From the NCBI GenBank assembly GCA_905221605.1, contig CAJNDS010002629.1:62001-126000 (forward strand): DNA of 64,000 nucleotides. Reading direction: 5' to 3'. Shown in pieces: positions 41,443-53,000 of the stretch; within the stretch, counting starts at the first letter, position 1, and each line of letters opens with the position of its first letter. Source of the stretch: Symbiodinium natans. Taxonomy: Eukaryota; Sar; Dinophyceae; Suessiales; Symbiodiniaceae. The notes below the pieces were generated by a model, which was not told where the DNA came from, did no database searches, and was given only the letters and a program-made list of their open reading frames with translations. The translations under genes were made by a program, and so were the position numbers.

Positions 41443-41559
41443 CTCGCGCGTCTCGGCGTCCAGTCTTGTGGGTCGAGATACAGCCACTGAGAGTAGCAAA
41501 AAACGGCATAGGGCACGATCGGGTTTTAAACGGTATTTACGAGGGAAACAGATCTGGGC

Positions 41560-41600
41560 GGGTCATGGGGGGGGGGTGTGTCCATATATATATATATACA
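41560..41600 (-). repeat. Right inverted end of the AT-rich island
   Basis: GGGTCATG, G-run, GTGTG, TCCA, (TA)n. It is the reverse complement of 38620-38664 apart from the spacer and run lengths. AT-rich sequence continues to about 41670. Confidence 0.6.
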
Positions 41601-41679
41601 TATATTATTATTTATTTATATTTATTGTTATTTTTACATCTATTTATATATTTATTATATATATATATGTCTCAGCCTA

Positions 41680-44600
41680 AGCCCTCATCATACTAGTGAC
41701 CAGTCGTAGCCACCAAACGTGCCGGCTGGCGGAGAACCAGCCAGGCAGCCACACGTGAGTTGGAACCCGGAGCGACTGGTTCCCCCAGGATAGCGCTGCA
41801 ACTGCTCATGCTAATCCTGTTCTTCATGCTGCTCTGGAATACCTTTCTCTTGCGCAGCTTGGCCGCAGACCCCTCAGTTGGAATCAACCCGAGCCTCGCT
41901 CCAGACCTTCGAAATCGGATGCCCCTTGTGCGCATGGAAAATGGTTGCAAAAAAACCAAACAGGTACAATAAAGCAGCTCAATTGGCCCCCACGGAACAC
42001 CCCCACGGAACACCAGATGTCCAAAAGCGAGGTTACGGGCTCCTCTTAGAACTTTGGGGCGAGCTGCGAGCGGTGGTGGCCTTTTCGCTGTTGCGACTCG
42101 GGCTCTGCAGCAAGAAGAGCCGCGATGTCAGCTTTTGAGGTTGCATGGTGCAAGTTGAAGAGTTGGAATTCGGCAAGGGCAGCCATCATAAGTTCCGGTT
42201 GCTTTGACGGCTTAGGTCAGGGCTTACTATGGCTTTAGGATATCGACCTTTCGCGTGTGGGCGCATCTCCCCGTTTAAACAGACCCCAAATTTCTCAGCA
42301 AGAAGCGGCCCCAATCGGCTGGAACAAGGATAAGAAAGGCTCAAGCTGCAGGTACCTGCGCATTCAGGCTGGCCGGGAAATTTTCTCCTATGCATCAATG
42401 TCGCGATAAGCACTATGTCTCTAGGCCAACTCAAACAAATCTTCCCGCTCTTTTCTTTCATGCATCCCCATGCACATGAGTCAAAACAAATCGGCCCCGC
42501 ATCATTGCATGGCTTGTAGTAAGGCGGTTTGCTATATCCCTGGCCGCCCGCGTGCCCCGGATCCTTGCCGCGCTAGCTGGCGGCAGCCGCGAGGAGCATT
42601 GGGCGCCCAGATGGCTTTGGCATCCGGCTGTGCCGGAGCATGTTGCTTCAATGTTGTTTCTGTTTGGATCCAGCGTCTATCAATGCAAAAACACGTTCCA
42701 AAGACACAGAATGAATCCACATTGGCTTTGGCGGAAAAGGATTTGGGGTTTCATCAGGGTTTAGGGTTGACTATGGGGGAAGCCTTCATTGGAGAAGGAA
42801 TGCAAGCTTGCTACCCGCACGCTCCTAATTAAGTTCACACATCGATGCAACAGATCGTGCTAGAAGGCCACTGCCAGACGCATCACCACAGGGCCAATCA
42901 CCCTGCCCTACCTTGTGGACAGTCATGTCAGTTGTCACTTCTGCCAAGTGATGTCTGCACTCATCATCTTAGGCCAACCCCATGAACCAGGCGGTGCCAT
43001 GGCAAGGTCCGAGAGATGCGAGAATTGAACGGCTGTACACATCTGTTGCAGGTTCAGCCTCGGAAGTTTCTATATTTGGGTGAGTGAAGCAGGTCGACGC
43101 AAAGTGTCTCCCCTTCCCCCTAATATCAAAGCACCCACTAAAGCAGGAAACCCTGGCCAATTCGGGCGAAGGGGGGAAGCCTATCCCTCACTCCCAGACT
43201 TAGCCCAATTGACACGTAACTCTCAACCCCCCAAACCCTGAACAAGGCTGGGCTGTTCTGTCCGGACAAACGATAAGAACCCCCCTCCCCTAATTCGGAG
43301 TTTTCTTGCGGAAGGTCGGGGGGGTGTGGGCGTTTGATATTTGGGGGAAAGGATTAAGCATGCACTGGATGCTTTAACGAAAGGCTTGTCGCAGTCGATA
43401 AGCACACAGGCATGAAGCTGGTAAAGACCCCAATCAAGTTTGCCTCGTCCTCGCCCTGCATGAATGGATTTTGGTGGCTCAGACTCCTAAATCCTACGTG
43501 ACTTGAGTTTGCCCCAAGGCTTTCTGCGCAAACAACATCGTCTCGGTGATTTACTGCTCGTGGCTGCTGCGGCGAAGCTATGCCCTGGCAGATGTACGCT
43601 TTTACAAGCCGCAGCCGGGGAACCCTGAGGGTTCGGCTTTGTAGGAGTCGAAGGGCTTTTCAAGATTCTTCCTCATTGTCATAGGTTCGATGTGGGCCTT
43701 CAACAGGGTTCGTAGAAGTAGTTTATGAGTTGTTTGGGGCAATATGGAGCTTTTGGTCGTGAAAGCGTAAAAGCGGCTGCCTTGGGATTGGCACAACATG
43801 TTCTCTGGAAGACGTGAGTGGGGTGATATGCTAGACCCCTTTGCCTTGATTGAAAGGGCATCCGACAATTGTGGCAGATCAGAAAGATCGCTGCACATGA
43901 AGCACTTCTACTGAGAACCACTGCAACTGATCCTATCATTTTGCTCCAACAGGCAGAAGAAACCAGCCCTCAGTCATCTCAGTTTGGAGCAAGCCCACTC
44001 GCTCGGTTGCGAATGTTCGGTCTGGTGCAGGTTATGGCAGAAGCATCACGCACGACGCGGGCAAGCCCTAACGCATCCAGGCGATTCTGCAGCGACCTAG
44101 AGATCCAAATCCTATGTTCTATGCAAGAGATCCTTCCGGTTGGGGATGGCTGGTGCATGGCTTAGAGGGCCTAAGGCTCTGTATGCAAAGCGGCGCAAAC
44201 ATAGAATTCAGAATGTTGGGTCTCGCGAGTTTCTCGGTCGTCGCATCAGCATCAGACGGGTTCACCGTTGTGTCTCACTCACAGTCTGCAGCGTGGAGGT
44301 TTTGTGGAGCAATCTCGTAACTCGTAATGGACGATGAAAGCGTAGGAGGGACAGCCGCTGCAAACTTTCATCCCACAGCGCCAGCCCATGTACAGTTGGC
44401 AAAGAGTGGCAAAGAGCTCAGCGAGGTCGTCGCTCGAGAGCGGGAGGCAACATCCTGAGAAGACACGAACCATAGAAACACTTCATCGACTGCGCAGGTT
44501 CACAGATCGCATCCCCGGTAACCTCAGCAACCTCAGAGCATCACAAGCCGACTGGCTTCATCAGGGTGTTGCCAACAGCTTTAGATAGGCGAAGCTGCAT

Positions 44601-47600
44601 TTTGGATGAGACTCGGCCCTTCATTCCAAGCTGATGCAACCCTTTCGATTCTAAATCCTATGCCGTTCAGCCAGAGGGGGTTTGGGTTTGTGCCCAATTT
44701 CGGGTATTGTTCTTGTCTGTTTGCTTGGCCATTCTTGCATGCCCATAGTACATGCCTAGGCCCGAGATGGTCTTTTGTGTCTCAAGTACCCCCCGCCCCC
44801 ACTTGGTCAGCGCCCCTTGGCTGAGAGTGAGTGCCTCTATGTAGTTGTAAAGAGCCGCTGCTGAGACAATGCATCGTCAGTTGCGTATCAGCAAAAGAGG
44901 TCCGCGTTGGAGCATTTAGTGGCAGCACAGGTTGTTGGAATATAATAGAGCATTCTGCAAAGCCCGAGGTCCTGTAGGATCAATAATTGTGGGCCCACTT
45001 GTTCGTGCTTGTTGGGTGCATCTGCAGGGAGGCAAGATGGGGGCAGCTTTGCGGGGCTGGACAGGGGCCTTTGCTGTAGTGGCCGCCCGGCAGGAGTGAA
45101 GGATAGCAGTGCAGGCACGAGCTGATCGGAACACAGAGTCCCAAGCCCATCAAACCCTCAGAGCTGAAGGGAGAATGCAACGAAAAGCACAAGTGCTTCT
45201 GGCAGGCTTGCTGCAGCGTGAAGGCACGGACTCCAGACATGTCTTGGAATGCTGCACTCGAAGACCAGGTTGCTGCCGCTCCAAGATAGAGAGATCGAAG
45301 GTTAAGCTGCAATCTGAGTGAATCTTGCAGTTGAAAATAAAGGTGCGGATCTCCAAGCATCATGGTAGCATGAGCAGAGGGGAGCTTTATCAGAAATCCT
45401 TCGCATGGGTGATCATTCTGTTGCTGGGCGCTGAAGCCCATCTCGCAGTTCGAAGCTGAAGCGAAATGTGAGGCACAATTTCCGTCTGCTCGCAAACAAG
45501 CATACCACTCCGCTGTCCGATTTCTTTGTGGCAGAACTACATCTGCACCCAAGCCGCCCAAGCATCGCTGAAGCCTTGAGAAAGCCCCCCCCCCCTCCCC
45601 CCGGTAACCGATAAGCACTCCAATCCCGGCAAAGTCTGGAATGATAATGCGTGCAGCCGCAACGCAGCCGACGACGGCACGCCACGCAGCTCAAGCCTCG
45701 CGTTCGCCGCGGCGCTTGGAGGCGACGGCTCTTTTCTTGGGGTACAGTCAACACGCGACCATTGTGATTTGAGGCATTAGAAGCTGAAGTTTCCGGCTCG
45801 ATGCGCAATGCACCTGAAGCAGGCTGCTGCACAAGCTTAAATGCCCAGATTTTTCTGCAATTGCCTCCCAATTTTTTTCAGGGCTGCAAGGAAATAAGAC
45901 AGGTCGGACTGTGGTCTCAGGCAAAGCTTCCCTGAATTCCCTCCCCCGAAACAGCACGGTCGTTAATATTATCTAAATCCACTGTTGTGTACCCTAAACG
46001 TAAAGGGCCGTAGTCCAAGAGAAGCCTGACAAGAGAGCCCATCAGAACCCTGAGCCAATGTCCCAGACCCAGCAGCCGCGGCCGCCAAGCCCCAGCAGCC
46101 GATTTGGGGGACCCGCCGTCGGGCTTACCGGAGCACCAGAAAAATGCAGGAAAGCCAACCAAAGTAAGCGCTTCGAACTATTCCTGAAATTCCAGTGATA
46201 CGGCAGTCTTAAACAGAACCATGGGGTCGGCTCCTGATAAGCGATGCAGAAAAGTTCAAGGTAGATTGGGCGAATTCTTCGGCCAGGGCTGGCCGAGCCG
46301 ACCTTGATTGCCACTGCTGCCCATGCGCGCTGGCGAAGACGGCCCCGAGCAAGACGGCAGAGTGCCGGCGACGGCGAGCAAGAGGCTGGGTCTTTCGATT
46401 TGTGGCCTCAGCTTTTCCTTGACCAGCGCCTGGCGTTGTGTGGCTTTGGCTTTGGTGTCTGCACGGCCGGTACAGAGGCATGTCCACAAAGTAGAAGTTA
46501 GACACACTGCCATCGCAAATGCTTCTGAGCAACCTGTTGTACTGCGCAAGCCTTCAGTGAAGATTTTACAGTGAGCTCACCTCGAAGCCCTGCTGCCAGG
46601 CATCTTGGCATGCTCGGTATGCCGCACCCGTCAAGCTACTTGGCCCCAGAGCTCTGCTAGCAGCGTCCACTCAACGTGCAGCTGCCAGGATCATGGGCCA
46701 TGGGAGAGCAAGGGGCGCAGGGACAATCGCATGACACGGAGACTGATGAAAGGGCTCCCTAGCCTTGCAGATCCCAGGCGAGCCCCTCCAAGCCGAGAGC
46801 TGTTGTGTAGCTACTTGAGTTCGCGGTAGGGGTTTTATATCCTTTTCTCAAATATTCTCAGAAGCCTTTGGCTCCCTTCCCAGAGAGCAACCTTCCCCCC
46901 TGAAGAGACACTAAGGCTGACCAGGCGGTACTGCCCCCAGCGCTTTGCCGTCGGCGACGCACGTGCACAGGACCCCGAGTTGCAGGTATGACTCTACTGG
47001 AGCTCATCTAAGTCAAGTGTAAGGAGCTTAGTTACAAAGCAAGTTGTATCTCATGCAACATAACTTGTAACATAACTTGTAAGTTATGTTGTCAGAGTTC
47101 CTTGGATAAATGGATGGTATCAGTTATAACTACGTCATGCCAGTTAGCTAACTTGGAAAACGGACAATGCTGTATTTTGTGAGGTTTCAGTCACATGGAG
47201 GTAGACGGCTATGTTTCATATACTTTTGAAGAAAGGGCTGGCGTAGCGTGGAAACTACAGGATTTCACACGTTTTTTTGTTAGAAACATGTCACGTAAAG
47301 AAATATGATACGGTATCTTTTGGTATGTTTGGAGCCGAATGCCGAGCAAGTTATAGTATTATGGAGTATGTGTGCCCATGGCGTGGAGCAGAGCAAAGCG
47401 AAGGTCGACACTTCCTTGTGGCCCAGCTGCAAGGGGAGGTCGACCGGACCCACACGCGGACCACAAGCGTACCACAAGCAAATCCTCGAGACATCCCACG
47501 AAACCGACCCGTACCACAAGCAAAAACGGCCTACCCGGACCACAAGGGGACCACAAGAGAATATCCAGAAAAGTATCCACAAAAAGAACGTGTCGATACT

Positions 47601-48040
47601 TTTTTTCAGGCAGGGAAGCCCAATCCACCAGAAGATACATACCGAAGAAGATAAGTATACATGTATCTATACGAAACACTGTCTGTCGATTATTCATCTA
47701 TGTAAACAAACCAACAACATATGGATAAACGTATCTCGCCACTAATGCCGTGATTTTTGTACTTATGTCGCCTAACAAGGCCAGGTTTGTTTTCGTATAC
47801 TTTTTGAGGCTAACTTTCCCTAACTAAGATTTGACTTACATGTATATCTGGGCTTACTAATTATAAGTTATAACTGAGGGGGTCAAAGCTTAAACCGACG
47901 CCGGAAAGCAAGCTTATAGCTGCTTCAAAGCATTGGGAATGACAACGAGAACCATGTAGGCCAGGCACGTAAACAAGACCCCAACCAAACCCGAACAATA
48001 CGCCGTCTGCAAGCTGCCAAAACAGCAGGCCCATTCACCC
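41680..48040. other. Gene-poor stretch
   Basis: No recognised gene on either strand. Protein-like but unidentified pieces: + strand FEAEAKCEAQFPSARKQAYH near 45450-45520, and a 98-codon open frame at 43869-44165. It contains a telomere-like AGGGTTTAGGGT (42756-42769), a 22-bp inverted repeat (47069-47090) and GGACCACAAG repeats (47455-47546). Confidence 0.4.
47455..47546 (+). repeat. Degenerate (G/T)ACCACAAG tandem repeat
   Basis: GGACCACAAG and GTACCACAAG occur five times in about 90 bases, spaced by CGACCC-type words. It creates open frames in all three + strand phases, which is typical of repeat rather than coding constraint. Confidence 0.6.
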
Positions 48041-48051
48041 ACGTGCCCACG

Positions 48052-48228
48052 CATGCACGCACCCACACACCCACGCACGCACGCACCCGCACCCACCAAC
48101 CCAAGCACGCACCCGCGCACCCGCGCACCCATGCACGCACGCACGCACTCCCTCCAGCCACACACACACAGACGCACACACACACACGCACCCACCCACC
48201 CACCCACCCACCCACCCACCCACCCACC

Positions 48229-48311
<83 letters not shown>

Positions 48312-49116
48312 GCGCGCACCCACGCACAAGCACACGCACACCCACGCCCACACCCCCCTCCCCCGCCCCCAACAGGCACACGCGCACGCACACGTTCACG
48401 CGCACGCCACCCGCACCCGCACCCGCGCGCGCGCACGAGCACGCGCACGCGCACACGCACGTGCACACATGCGCCCACACACAGATACACACAGACAGAG
48501 ACGGACGGACAGACAGACAGACAAACAAACCCCCACACCCACACCCACACCCACACCCACACCCACACCCACACCCACACCCACACCCACACCCACACCC
48601 ACACACCCACACCCACACCCACACCCCACCCACACCCACCCCACACCCACCCCCACACCACACACAACACACCATCACACACACACAATCACACACCCAA
48701 CACACCCCACACACCCAACACCCACACACCCACACACCCCACCACCACACCACCACCCACACACCCACACACCCACACACCCACACACACACACACACCC
48801 ACACACCCACACACCCACACACCCACACCCCACACACCACACACCCACACACCCACACACCCACACCACACACCCACACACACCCCACACCCCACCACCC
48901 ACACACCCACACACCCACACCCACACCACACACACCCACCACCCACACACCCACACCCCACCACACACCCACCACACACACACCCACACCCCCACCCACC
49001 CACCCCCCACCCACACACACACACACACCCACACCCACACCCACACCCACACCCACACACACACACACACACACACCACACACACACACACACCACACAC
49101 ACACACACACAACACA

Positions 49117-49154
<38 letters not shown>

Positions 49155-49322
49155 ACACACCACACACCACACCCCACACCCCACACCCCACACCCCACAC
49201 CCCACACCCCACACCCCACACCCCACACCCCACACCCCACACCCCACACCCCACACCCCACACCCCACACCCCACACCCCACACCCCACACCCCACACCC
49301 CACACCCCACACCCCACACCCA
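48052..49322. repeat. 1.27-kb compound CA-rich microsatellite array
   Basis: Successive blocks: GCACGCACC words (48052-48180), (CCCA)12 (about 48190-48239), (CA)35 (48239-48309), mixed CGCACA words, GACA/GACG (48490-48530), (ACACCC)11-12 (48533-48602), irregular CACACCCA (48603-49060), (CA)n with interruptions (49060-49150), and (CCCCACA) about 22 copies (49170-49322). From about 48535 to the end the + strand has essentially no G. The 470-490 aa open frames on both strands (HTHTHTHP on +, VCVCVGVW on -) follow from this composition and are not genes. Confidence 0.95.
49170..49322 (-). repeat. (TGTGGGG)n tandem array, about 22 copies
   Basis: A homogeneous 7-base period, CCCCACA on the + strand and TGTGGGG on the - strand, about 152 bases. 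Regular four-G runs make the - strand a strong G-quadruplex candidate. The 7-base G-rich unit recalls telomere repeats (TTTAGGG) but the sequence differs. Confidence 0.9.
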
Positions 49323-49633
49323 CGCCTCAGCAGTACCCCACACCCTACACCCCACACTTGCACACTGCAAACCGCACACAGCACGCGGCAGCGACGCAGC
49401 ATGCGCATCACGCATCACGCATCACGCATCACGCATCAAGTGTTCCTTCTCTGAGATGTGCGCTTTACTCATGACATTATCGAGAGTTGGGCGCCAGGAT
49501 GTTCGAAGCTACAGTTGCCGTTGAAGCATAACTTGTCTGCCTTTGGGTCGCTTTATCGTTCAGGTGGGAGGGCTGTTACGAAGGCGAGCGGGATGCGCAC
49601 TGACCCTTAAGTTCTTTTTTTCGGAATTCTGGA

Positions 49634-50034
49634 GCTCGCTGCCCGGGTGGTCGTATCATCTGCCAATCAGGAGCATCTGCGCAGGGAAGGCTATGTGGCT
49701 TGGATGAAGCATATAGGCATAGATGCTTTCATTGGCGTTGCTGCAGCGCTTAGAATCGCGAACAGAGACTTCGGAATGCTTCACTACCAGATTACGATTG
49801 AGCCTTGAAGGTGGCTTGGCCTCATGGGGCCCATCTGACGATCTGATCGCAGTTTTTCCTCATACATGCGTGCAGCACGCAGCCTACTTGATAAACAAGT
49901 GGCCAAACTGCTTCACTGGCCCTGCTCCCAACGAGGCAAATTTTCAACCATTCAGAGTCGAGCTGGCAAGCCCATATAAGTGTGCGGGCTGCATGCATAA
50001 GGTGATCCTGGCAGACGTCCTGACTCCGGACCAG
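49634..50034 (+). CDS. PhyH exons 1-2 (LRREGYV|VILADVLTPDQ)
   Basis: The first exon ends at 49697 (TATGTG|GCT) with SANQEHLRREGYV. The second (50002-50034, after GCATAAG) reads VILADVLTPDQ and ends CAG|GCA. Both donors are GC. The joined segment is the conserved entry strand and following helix of PhyH proteins. The start of the first exon is uncertain (49634 or 49671). Confidence 0.75.
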
Positions 50035-53000
50035 GCACCTGACTGTTTTGCAGGAAGCCCGTGGGTTTTGCTGTGCAGTGCTTGGATGATTAAATATGAT
50101 TAATCTTGGAGTGTCTTTGTGCTTTGGATGTCGGCCATATCCGGGATTGGCTTCTAATCCCCAACTGCGATGAGTTTAGAAATCGGCCGAAGCCCTGCGC
50201 TTTTGCCTTTTCGCTACGATTTCGCGGGAACCTGATAAAATTGAAGCCTGTCGGGTACTCCACAAAAAGCTTGAGGAACGCAACGAAAGGAACCTGAGGC
50301 CTGTGCATTTGGAGACCAAACCCTTTTTGGAAAGGCCAGTCTGTGTGAACCAGGTGGCTGAGGCAACGGAGCGCTTCTGGAGCTGCCTGCGGCACTTCTG
50401 GGCTTGCGATGCCTCAAAGGGTTGAGGCATCTGTCACCGTAGGATACTGTAGATGTTTGGCTTTTTTAGTGGTGTGGGCTTTTGAAAAAAGTTGGAGGGC
50501 GGGTCGAACAGCTGAAGTGGCGAACACCTCAAGTGGCATGTGAACCGATCTTCCAATACTGTCCATCTGAAACTTGAAACAACATGAAAACCCTCAAAAC
50601 CCCTAAGAGCTGCCTTAAGCCCCAAGGCTATCTCAGCGCCTCAACTGCTGGGGCGGTACAACGTGACTCACCGCTGACCTGGCAAAGCAACTGGGTTTCA
50701 ATTCAGGTGAGCCACAGGTTCTTCAAGGAGTTAAATTTTTCCTTGGAGTGAGATCAACAGATCAACAGCTTGAAGCGTGCATGAAATTTGCATCTTCCAA
50801 TGATACCAATAAATTACATGACAACATGCGTCCGCAATCTGCCCGAAGAGAATCTAGAGAACAGTTCCCTGGACATCCTGAGCTTGCAGCTTTTCTGTGT
50901 TGAGGCCATCTCTGGCCTGGCCAAGACTACAATGGCCTGATCAACAGCGGAGGCATCGGACAGTCGGAGCCATGGTGGCAACTAGTGACGCGCTGTGGCA
51001 CGCCTGCCTCTGGTTCTGGAGCGAAGTAGGAAGTTGGAATTCAACTGAGCAGACCGGGGAGGTCAAGACCGGAGATAAGAGAGCAGGGTGTGCCCAAAGC
51101 CTCCCGAAATGGCCACCTTGGCCACCTAAGTCAGCCTTTCGAGCCTTGTTCCTCTTACCTTACCGCACCTTGTGCGCTCCAAGTGTGGACTATAGGAGAG
51201 CGGTATTCCTTGGCGTAGCACCCCTGGGTCAAGAGAGTGCCTAGTCCCAGACCTTTGCTTTCCAGTTTATCGCACGGCGCCCGTAAACACAAAGCCAGAA
51301 AGCCCTTAGCGGGGACCGTAAGATTGAAGATCCGCTCGAATCCAAGGACTTCATGTGGTACATCCGCAGCAAGCCTAAGGTGATCGCAGCCTTTGCTGAC
51401 GTTTGGGGCGTTGACAAGGAGGATTTGATCATGAGCTTCTCTGCACAGTTGCTAAACATGTTGAGAATACAGGGCTAACTGGTATGCTTGTTGCTGGCAT
51501 GCGTTTCTTGCTGCTGTACTTGCTATAACAGCTCAGGCTTTGATGGCTGCTGTGCCTTTCGACCCCCTTCGGTGGACCCCAGGCAGGCGCTTGACCGACA
51601 TCATGAACTGCTTGTCCGTTCTTAAAAGCATGTACGATCTTGACCCCTTGTCTCCTAGTCATGGTTGGCCCTCGTCTTGCAGCGCTTGACACCCAACGAC
51701 CATCCCAGAAGGTGGCGGACGCGGGCCGGCTGGTTCCACACAGACCAGAATGGCCGCACGACAGGGAGCGAGTTCGTTTGCGCCCAGGACAGTTTGGGAT
51801 TCCTCCGGTTACAGTTGAAATTGGCCCCGAGCCGTACCAATCCAACACTGCCCCAACCTGAATTGCAAATGTCTTCATTCCAGGGCCTCGTCGCTCTTAC
51901 TGACGGCGACGCTTGCCGGCAATTCAGGGGATCTTGTCTCATTCGGCGCATTCCCGGGCCTGTGCTGAAAAGCAGCAGCTTAAGGTGGTTGTTGACAGTT
52001 GTTGTGGTTGATATATGCGGGCAACTACCTCCCGGTGTCACATATGCCTCACGCAAGTTCAGAGCACGGGGCCCATGGCTGATGAGTTGCGATGCCTGCA
52101 GTGTGACGTGTCCTCCGGCTTCCTGCTGAACTAGATACTCCATACCGAGCTGAATCTACATAGGCGTACGCAAGGCATCCGTCTTGAGTCTTGGGATGTC
52201 TCGAACTGAGGATGAGAGCACCGGCGGACTGGCTGTCTTGCCTGGCTCACACAGGCCAGGCACCTTCTCGAAGTTTCGTGCTACGGATCAACAGCCAGAT
52301 GCCAGCTTAGAGTACACAGGGATTGAAGAATAGATCCGGATTCAGGGTTGAGCTTGCAGGCAGAGCCGCTTCCTCAAGCCCCAGAATCCTGCCACGAGCA
52401 GCTTGCTCCGAAGTCCTAAGCCGTGATGAAACCCTCAGAAACCCCCTCTTGCCGACAAGAATGCGAGGAGCCACGCGGAGATCTTCAGAAGGCCCGAAAG
52501 GGAGGAGCAAGAAATAATCGATTAGATCGCATTGCTGAGGTGCCAATTGCAATCCAGTCATTCTGAAAATCATTCAAGGCCTCATGCGCCTCCGTCCTAT
52601 CAGTTCGCATTGATAGCTTGTGGCGGGCACGGCCCCAGCGACTAGCCCCCAGAAAGAACAAGCCTGTGTAGCCTGCAGCATCCACTAAAGTCACTAAAGC
52701 ACATGGCCACGAGACGAAACATGCCCTGTAATACCCTGTAGATGGCCGCTTGAGCGAGCTGCTTGGCTCAGCATGGCAAAGCTCAGCATGCGTTTCACAA
52801 AAATTCACGGGGCAAGGCGTCCTGAAGCTGATGGATGTTGCAATGCTTCAATGCTGCTGATAAAGTTTGAGACAGAGTGGGGATGCAGACGCCGCAGTTG
52901 CTGTAACAATGAAACGCAGGCTCAGGAACAGCAATGCTCAGATTCCGTTGAGTCGAAGAAAGTCAGCCAAGGAGAACGATTTCTTCATACTCCCCCGTTC

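Larger units (their letters stand above)
38620..41600. mobile_element. AT-rich island bounded by inverted (TA)n-C-run-CATGACCC ends
   Basis: The left edge (38620-38664) reads TGTATATATA... then a short spacer, CACAC, a run of about 9 C, and CATGACCC. The right edge (41560-41600) is the reverse complement: GGGTCATG, a G run, GTGTG, a short spacer, then TATATATA...CATA. The two edges match over about 40 bases with a small spacer difference. Between them lie only the satellite (38690-40100) and the palindrome (40203-41442). No transposase or other coding region is present. I infer a non-autonomous element or an inverted insertion of two related repeats; simple microsatellite convergence is the alternative, though the shared CATGACCC argues against it. 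Confidence 0.45.

Noticed and set aside
40156-41680. Eight overlapping open frames with KPSFYEAKPKK-like repeats
   Set aside because: They follow the 217-bp palindrome units and appear on both strands equally. There is no start context and no domain.
41760-41972. + strand 70-codon frame with a possible transmembrane segment
   Set aside because: Isolated and short, with no family match or exon joins.
47914-49524. Open frames of 240-493 codons on both strands
   Set aside because: They read only His/Thr/Pro or Val/Cys/Gly/Trp words produced by the CA-rich array and are open in all frames.
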